NCBI GenBank assembly: GCA_023428785.1
Contig: JAEYWU010000097.1
Coordinates: forward strand, 1-21,125
Length of the DNA: 21,125 nucleotides
Origin: Pseudomonadota bacterium
GTDB lineage: Bacteria; Pseudomonadota; Alphaproteobacteria; Caulobacterales; Caulobacteraceae
Reading direction: 5' to 3'
A model generated the notes under the pieces. It worked only from the letters and a program-made list of their open reading frames with translations, had not been told where the DNA came from and did not search any database. Position numbers and translations under genes: made by a program. Numbering within the stretch: the stretch's first letter is position 1; each line of letters opens with the position of its first letter. Below are positions 16,729 to 21,125 of this stretch, piece by piece.

Positions 16729-17298
16729 TCAGTCCGCGCGGCGGACGTATTCGCCGGTCTCGGTATCGACCACGACGCGCTCGCCCGCCGACATGTACGG
16801 CGGGATCATGATGCGCAGGCCGTTCGAGGCGGTGGCGGGCTTGTAGGACGACGAGGCCGTCTGGCCCTTCACGGTCGGCTCGGTCTCGGTGATCTCGAGC
16901 ACCACCTGCTCCGGCAGGCTCAGACCGATAGGGCGGTCCTCATGGCTCTCGATGACGACCTTCATGCCTTCCTGGAGGTACGGGATGCGCTCTTCGCCGA
17001 CCCACTGCTTCTGCAGCTCGATTTGCTCGTAGTTCTCGTCGTTCATGAACACGAGGGTGTCGCCGCCGTCATACAGGTACGAATAGTCCTTCTGCTCGAG
17101 CGTGACGCGCTCGACCTTGTCTTCCGAGCGGAAGCGCTCATTGAGCTTGTTCCCGGTCTCGAGGTTCTTGGCCTCGACGTTGGCGAAGGCGCCGCCCTTG
17201 CCGGGCTTGACGTGGTTGGCCTTGGTGACGACCCACAGGCCGCCGTTGTGCTGGAGCACCATGCCGGGCTTGATGGTGTTGCCGTTGATCTTTGCCAT
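16729..17298 (-). CDS. efp: Elongation factor P
   Basis: A 189-residue EF-P, which relieves ribosome stalling at polyproline stretches. The three OB-like domains are covered at full length. The tip of domain I carries HVKPGKGGAFAN with Lys34, the position modified by beta-lysylation in the E. coli type. The C-terminal SAGERVVVDTETGEYVRR is the family signature. GAGAG lies about 7 nt before the ATG. It is followed at 4 nt by suhB. Several proteins of this window (the proline-rich lipoprotein, the HtpX tail) contain Pro-rich stretches of the kind EF-P serves. No modification enzyme gene is in the window. Confidence 0.97.
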   Translation of the reverse strand: MAKINGNTIKPGMVLQHNGGLWVVTKANHVKPGKGGAFANVEAKNLETGNKLNERFRSEDKVERVTLEQKDYSYLYDGGDTLVFMNDENYEQIELQKQWVGEERIPYLQEGMKVVIESHEDRPIGLSLPEQVVLEITETEPTVKGQTASSSYKPATASNGLRIMIPPYMSAGERVVVDTETGEYVRRAD

Positions 17299-17394
17299 GG
17301 GGGTCTCTCGGGCGCGGACGCCCTCTTGGAAATTCGAGCGCGCCTCCTACAGCCACAGGCATCAAAGGGCAAGGCGCGTCGCCGGGCGGCGCGA

Positions 17395-19077
17395 TCAGGC
17401 GGCGGGCAGCTCGACCCAGAAGGTCGCCCCTTCGCCGGGCTTGCTGTGAACGCCGATGCGGCCCTGCTGCAGCTCGACCAGACGCTTGGCCAGCGCCAGT
17501 CCGATACCGTGGCCCTCGACCGTCGACTTCTCCATGCCGAGGCGGTTGAACGGCTCGAACAGTTCGGCCTGCTTGGCCTCGGACAGGCCCGGGCCCAGAT
17601 CGATGACCGAGATGCGCACCGAATGGTCATCGCCCTCCTCGGCCTTGAAGCGCACCAGCCCGCCCGAGGCGCCGTATTTCAGGGCATTGGAGGTCAGGTT
17701 CGACAGGACCTGGGACAGCCGCACCGAATCCGCCATGGCCACCAGCTTGTCGCCGTGGGCGACCAGTTCCATGCGCACGCCGTGGGCCTCGGGCCGCAGC
17801 CCGGCCGACCGGCGGACATCCTCGAGCAGGGCCACCACATTGGTGGGCTTGAGGTCGACCGAAACCGCCCCTGCCTCGGCGCGCGAGACGTCCAGAAGAT
17901 CGTAGGCAAGGGCCTCGATCTGGCGGGCCGTCTTGACCAGCATGTCGCTCATCTCGACCTGGGTCTGGGTCACCTCGCCCAGCTTGCCGTCGCGCCAGAG
18001 CTCGGCGATGCCGATGACGCCGGCGATGGGGCTCTTGATCTCGTGGCTGACGTTGGCCAGCAGGCGCGACTTGCCGTCCGAAGCGCGCTCGGCGCGCGCC
18101 TGGGCCAGTTGCGCCGCGCGGGTCAGGCCGTCGCGCTCCTCAAGCGCGCCGACGATCAGGATCGCTGGCAGATAGGCAGTCAGGACCAAAATCTGCGACA
18201 TGATCGCCCGCCCGGGAGCCCCGAAGACCTCGGCATAGGGCCCGAAGCCCTGCATGCTTCCGCCGACCGCAAGAACACTGATGATCACGGCCGCCAAGCT
18301 CATCCCCGCAAAGCGCAGCCGGACCGCGATCAGCAGGATCAGGGGCATGGACAGCACGCCGGCCGGAACGGCGAAAGGCGAGAAGATCGCCAAGAACAGG
18401 GCGGTCAGCGCCGAAAGCAGCACCACGGCCTCGGCCAGCTTGGCCGGACGCATCAGGCGCACCGTCTCGCGGCGACGGATCGCCAGGATGAAGCCGCCCA
18501 GACCCGCCACACCCAGCGCGTGGCCGAACCACCAGGTCAGGAAGGTGGCGCTGAAATCGGCGCCCTGGAGCAGGCTGAGACCGACACCCGCCAGCGTCGC
18601 AGCCGGGATCGGCGCGATGACCACCGCAGTGGCCAGGAAACGGCGCACGCCATCCATGGTCGCGAGATTGAGTCCCGCCCCGAAGCGCCGGACCAGGAAG
18701 ACGGCCAGCACGATCTCCAGCATGTTGGCGACCGTGAACAGGGTGGTGAGCTTGTAGTCATTCCCGACCAGCAGTTCGGCCACGGCGATTGCGATCGTCA
18801 GCAACCCAGCCATGCAAAGGTCATAGGTGCGGCCCCGGTCGCGCCGCAGCCACACGCCAATTGCCACGCCGTTGGCAGCCCAAAGGGCCGCGATCAGGCC
18901 GGCCGTGCGCGCAAACAGGATGGCGCCCACGATCAGGGCCACGACCGCGAGGGCCATGGCGATCGGCTCGAACGGCCGCGAAAGGAACAGATTCAGCCCG
19001 TCATCCGCCACGGCGGGCGCGCGCCGCTGTGCGGGCGCGCTGGAACTCATAGGATCGAGCACCGGGCTCAGGGTCAT
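17395..19077 (-). CDS. MASE1-domain sensor histidine kinase
   Basis: A roughly 560-residue membrane histidine kinase. The N-terminal half (about 35-310) is a multi-helix hydrophobic domain of MASE1 type (about eight segments), a probable signal input module with unknown ligand. The HisKA helix follows with phosphoacceptor His345 in NVSHEIKSP; the ATPase domain shows the N box (Asn460, Asn464 in SNLTSNALKYG), G1 DLGPG (493-497), the LFEPFNRL F box and G2 GHGIGLAL (522-529). No response regulator is adjacent, so it is an orphan. A GTG at 19083 is another possible start; ATG 19077 has GAG 8 nt upstream. It could be a hybrid-pathway kinase feeding a distant regulator. Confidence 0.92.
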   Translation of the reverse strand: MTLSPVLDPMSSSAPAQRRAPAVADDGLNLFLSRPFEPIAMALAVVALIVGAILFARTAGLIAALWAANGVAIGVWLRRDRGRTYDLCMAGLLTIAIAVAELLVGNDYKLTTLFTVANMLEIVLAVFLVRRFGAGLNLATMDGVRRFLATAVVIAPIPAATLAGVGLSLLQGADFSATFLTWWFGHALGVAGLGGFILAIRRRETVRLMRPAKLAEAVVLLSALTALFLAIFSPFAVPAGVLSMPLILLIAVRLRFAGMSLAAVIISVLAVGGSMQGFGPYAEVFGAPGRAIMSQILVLTAYLPAILIVGALEERDGLTRAAQLAQARAERASDGKSRLLANVSHEIKSPIAGVIGIAELWRDGKLGEVTQTQVEMSDMLVKTARQIEALAYDLLDVSRAEAGAVSVDLKPTNVVALLEDVRRSAGLRPEAHGVRMELVAHGDKLVAMADSVRLSQVLSNLTSNALKYGASGGLVRFKAEEGDDHSVRISVIDLGPGLSEAKQAELFEPFNRLGMEKSTVEGHGIGLALAKRLVELQQGRIGVHSKPGEGATFWVELPAA

Positions 19078-19134
19078 GGACACGTCTCGGCTGGGACCTG
19101 ACCACCAGGCTTAATCGCCTGTTCCTAATATCCC

Positions 19135-19791
19135 TTAAAGGCCGCCGCGGCCTGTGAGTCCGGTGTTGATGGCGGCGTTCAGACGACGAACGGCTTCGGC
19201 GGGCCCGTCAGGATGGCCCCAGACCCCGGCTCCGACGCACAGGAAATCTGCCCCCGCACGCGCCAGTTCCTCGGCATTGTCGGCCGTGATCCCGCCAATG
19301 GCGACGCAAGGGACTTCCATCGTCTCCTGCCAGATGGACAGGATGTCCGGCTCAGCGCGGGTCGGGGCGTCCTTGGTCTCGCTGGGGAAGAAGGCGCCGA
19401 AGGCGACGTAGTCTGCGCCGGCTTCCGCCGCCTCCATGGCCAGGTGACGGCTGTCGTGACAGGTCACGCCAACGATCCGGTCCGGCCCGACGTCCCGGCG
19501 CGCCGAGGCATAGGAGGCGTCCGACTGGCCGACGTGCACCCCGTCCAGACCCAGCGGCTTCACCAGATCGGGCCGGTCATTGAGGATCACCGCCACGCCT
19601 CGCGACTGGGCGATGGGAGCAATCACGGCGGCGGCCTCGCGGATCGCATCGTCCGCCGCCGGCTTCAGCCGGACCTGCAGACAGGCCACATCGCCGGCGT
19701 CCAGGGCGTCCTCGAGGGCGCGCGCAAAGACGCCCAGATCCGGGATCGAAGGCGGGGTCAGCAGATAGAGGCGGCAGGAAGCGTCAGGCAT
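19135..19791 (-). CDS. thiE: Thiamine phosphate synthase ThiE
   Basis: A 218-residue TIM-barrel protein of the ThiE/TenI family, joining hydroxymethylpyrimidine diphosphate and thiazole phosphate to thiamine phosphate. Family landmarks: ILNDRPDL and GVHVGQSD in the middle, VGVTCHD, then GADYVAFGAFFPSETKD with the phosphate-binding TK, and PCVAIGGIT plus GAGVWG near the C-terminus. The usual QLRxK strand reads LQVRLK, a deviation that leaves some doubt between a true synthase and a TenI-like relative. The start is uncertain: ATG 19791 gives the usual length, while ATG 19812 and 19851 and TTG 19863 are also in frame. No TPP riboswitch was seen upstream. It is divergent from bfd. Confidence 0.85.
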   Translation of the reverse strand: MPDASCRLYLLTPPSIPDLGVFARALEDALDAGDVACLQVRLKPAADDAIREAAAVIAPIAQSRGVAVILNDRPDLVKPLGLDGVHVGQSDASYASARRDVGPDRIVGVTCHDSRHLAMEAAEAGADYVAFGAFFPSETKDAPTRAEPDILSIWQETMEVPCVAIGGITADNAEELARAGADFLCVGAGVWGHPDGPAEAVRRLNAAINTGLTGRGGL

Positions 19792-19871
19792 GGCGGGCAA
19801 GTGGACCGACATCGGGACCGGGTCAATGTTCCGCTCGCGAACGCCTTGCATTCGCCATGGCAAGCCTGATA

Positions 19872-19889
19872 TGTAGAGTCATTCGCAAT
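19872..19889. promoter_or_regulatory. Putative Fur-box-like site upstream of bfd
   Basis: TGTAGAGTCATTCGCAAT resembles the TGAGAATCATTCGCA-type Fur box known in proteobacteria and ends 17 nt before the bfd start. The core TCATTCGCAAT recurs with one change upstream of bfr. It also lies between bfd and the divergent thiE. Not confirmed by any motif scan. Confidence 0.4.
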
Positions 19890-19906
19890 CGGTCGGGCCG
19901 GCTCAT

Positions 19907-20092
19907 TTGTACGTCTGTAACTGCAACGGCATTCGCGAACGCCAGGTCCACGCCGCTATCGAGGCTGGCGCCTGCCGCCCGCGCGAAATCTTCGCCGCCC
20001 ATGACTGTCAGGCCCAGTGCGCCAAGTGCGTCTGCGACATGCGCCGCATGATCCAGGACGCGCGCGAGACCTACGCGCTCGCCGCCGAGTAG
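19907..20092 (+). CDS. bfd: Bacterioferritin-associated ferredoxin Bfd
   Basis: A 61-residue [2Fe-2S] protein that reduces the heme of bacterioferritin to release stored iron. The four cluster cysteines sit exactly as in the family: Cys4 and Cys6 in YVCNC, and Cys38 and Cys41 in CAKC; two more Cys (34, 43) flank the second pair. The only start codon in frame after an upstream stop is TTG at 19907, which gives the canonical MYVC start. bfr follows 146 bp downstream on the same strand. A Fur-like site precedes it, consistent with induction by iron shortage (inference). Confidence 0.93.
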   Translation: MYVCNCNGIRERQVHAAIEAGACRPREIFAAHDCQAQCAKCVCDMRRMIQDARETYALAAE

Positions 20093-20114
20093 CCGCCGCT
20101 TCTCAGAGCAAAAA

Positions 20115-20125
20115 TCACTCGCAAT
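20115..20125. promoter_or_regulatory. Putative Fur-box-like site upstream of bfr
   Basis: TCACTCGCAAT matches 10 of 11 bases of the core found before bfd (19879-19889). The reverse complement reads ATTGCGAGTGATTTTTGC, close to Fur-box style. It lies 113 nt before the bfr start, in the bfd-bfr intergenic region, and would allow a separate bfr promoter. Confidence 0.35.
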
Positions 20126-20238
20126 ATCAATGTGGTGATAAACGCTCGCATCTGAAACAAGCGGCGTTTTCGTGTGTTAGAGACATCATGCGTCACCGGC
20201 GATCCCGCCGTCGCGCGCGCAGGCAAGGACGCAGGGCC

Positions 20239-20727
20239 ATGAAGGGCGACCCCCAGATCATCAAGCTTCTGAACACGGTGCTCACCAATGAGTTGACCGC
20301 CGTGAACCAGTACTTCCTGCACGCCCGCATGTTCGAGAGCTGGGGCCTGACCCACCTCGGGCGCATCGTCTACGAAGAGTCGATCGGCGAGATGAAGCAC
20401 GCCGACAAGCTCATCAAGCGGATCCTCTTCCTCGAGGGCCTGCCCAACATGCAGGACCTCCATAAGCTCAAGATCGGCGAGACCGTGCCCGAGTGCCTTG
20501 AGGCCGACCTTCAGGTCGAGCTGACCGGCCGCGTCGCCCAGATCGAGGGTATCAAGCAGTGCGAACTGACCGCTGATTTTGTCAGCCGGCAGATCCTGTC
20601 GGAGATCCTGTCCGACACCGAGCACCACATCGACTTCCTCGAAAACCAGATCGGCCTGATCCGGATGATGGGTGAGCAGAACTACATCCAGTCCGCGATG
20701 AAAGAGATCGAGGGCGAGGGGGCGTAA
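20239..20727 (+). CDS. bfr: Bacterioferritin Bfr
   Basis: A 162-residue heme-containing ferritin that oxidises Fe(II) and stores iron in a 24-subunit shell. Landmarks: Glu18 and Tyr25 in the first helix, Glu51 and His54 with the heme ligand Met52 in EMKHAD, Glu94, and His130 in HHIDFL. The residue at the usual Glu127 ferroxidase ligand is Thr, with Glu128 and His129 beside it. AAGGA at 20225-20229, 9 nt before ATG 20239, fixes the start; the frame is open to 20017 but that part overlaps bfd and is unlike the family. It lies directly downstream of bfd, its electron-donor partner. Confidence 0.96.
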   Translation: MKGDPQIIKLLNTVLTNELTAVNQYFLHARMFESWGLTHLGRIVYEESIGEMKHADKLIKRILFLEGLPNMQDLHKLKIGETVPECLEADLQVELTGRVAQIEGIKQCELTADFVSRQILSEILSDTEHHIDFLENQIGLIRMMGEQNYIQSAMKEIEGEGA

Positions 20728-20786
20728 GGCCTCGGAACCCACGCGCGCGACGCCTGTTCCCTCTCGGTAGCTGAGGGAGAACGGCC

Positions 20787-21125
20787 ATGACCGGGCGCGG
20801 ACGCGAAATCGTCGAGGACTTCATCGGATCGCAGAATCGCGGTGGCGGCCATGTCGCGCTCGGCGTGGCCCTGCTGGCCGGCATCGGCCTGACGACCGCC
20901 GCCCTGTCGCGCCGCGGCGCGGAAGAAGTCGACCGGGCCGGCCTTCGCGCGCCCACGGGCCATGGCGTCGTTGAACGGCCGCGCGGCGTGATCAGCGCCC
21001 TGTTCCCGATCCTGCTGTCGACCTCGACCCTGTCAGCGCTGCGTGTCTGGAATGCGCCGTCGGAACGCGCCCGCAGCCGGGCTCTGGGCCTCTGGGCCGG
21101 CTCCCAGCTCCTGAACGCCCTGATC
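20787..21125 (+). CDS. TspO/MBR-like membrane protein (3' end outside window)
   Basis: The first 113 codons of a membrane protein that runs off the window. The segment LRVWNAPSSERARSRALGLW followed by a GSQLLNAL stretch resembles the fourth-helix region of TspO/MBR proteins (RxWNAP...R..AL..W..QL.LN). The earlier part is not a clean match: the usual Pro/Trp motif before helix 3 is missing and residues 1-60 form a charged N-terminus with one hydrophobic segment (about 23-40). AGGGAG at 20774-20779, 7 nt before ATG, is a good ribosome site. Members bind porphyrins or related molecules; the role here is unknown. Confidence 0.6.
   Translation, partial: MTGRGREIVEDFIGSQNRGGGHVALGVALLAGIGLTTAALSRRGAEEVDRAGLRAPTGHGVVERPRGVISALFPILLSTSTLSALRVWNAPSERARSRALGLWAGSQLLNALI

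Noticed and set aside
16579..19101. 840-codon plus-strand open frame
   Set aside because: It is antisense to suhB, efp and the histidine kinase, all with intact motifs; composition is His/Gln/Arg/Gly-rich as in shadow frames.
19792..19906. TPP riboswitch before thiE
   Set aside because: No CTGAGA or ACCTGATC-type core was seen in the region upstream of thiE.

Overview
This is a high-GC chromosomal segment from an alphaproteobacterium, most likely one of the Caulobacterales (Brevundimonas/Caulobacter-like). That placement is inferred from gene style, gene pairs such as efp-suhB, GC-rich codon use and palindromic intergenic repeats; it was not tested by a database search. Nearly all recognisable genes are housekeeping or cell-envelope genes.

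Layout. Positions 1-856 hold no convincing protein gene: a possible tRNA 3' end, a bidirectional terminator, a palindromic repeat and a long stretch rich in hairpins. Positions 857-5653 hold a phosphomannomutase/phosphoglucomutase (+), its paralogue glmM (-) and divergent glmS (+). Positions 5711-6433 hold two tiny Ala/Glu/Pro/Ser-rich lipoproteins (-). Positions 6549-8602 are galU and coaBC (+), 5 nt apart. Positions 8603-9866 look accessory: a 9-bp tandem repeat, a cupin (-) and a GFA-type zinc protein (+). Positions 9882-13975 are mostly minus strand: membrane fatty acid desaturase, a 32-nt perfect inverted repeat, htpX, an L,D-transpeptidase and rpmE. Positions 14085-15923 encode a half-size ABC exporter (+). 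Positions 15933-19077 (-) are suhB, efp and a MASE1 sensor kinase. Positions 19135-20727 hold thiE (-), bfd (+) and bfr (+). The window ends inside a TspO/MBR-like gene.

How the genes work together. PMM/PGM makes hexose-1-phosphates, GalU makes UDP-glucose, and GlmS plus GlmM make glucosamine-1-phosphate, so the first third supplies sugars for peptidoglycan, lipopolysaccharide and capsule. The L,D-transpeptidase, lipoproteins, ABC exporter, desaturase and HtpX also act at the envelope. Bfd and Bfr form an iron storage and release pair; both are preceded by a similar Fur-box-like motif.

I found no CRISPR array, transposase, phage gene or clear novel multi-gene system. The best leads are non-coding: a possible structured RNA upstream of the phosphohexomutase gene, a terminator-shaped hairpin in the rpmE leader, the palindromic repeats, and the shared motif upstream of bfd and bfr.
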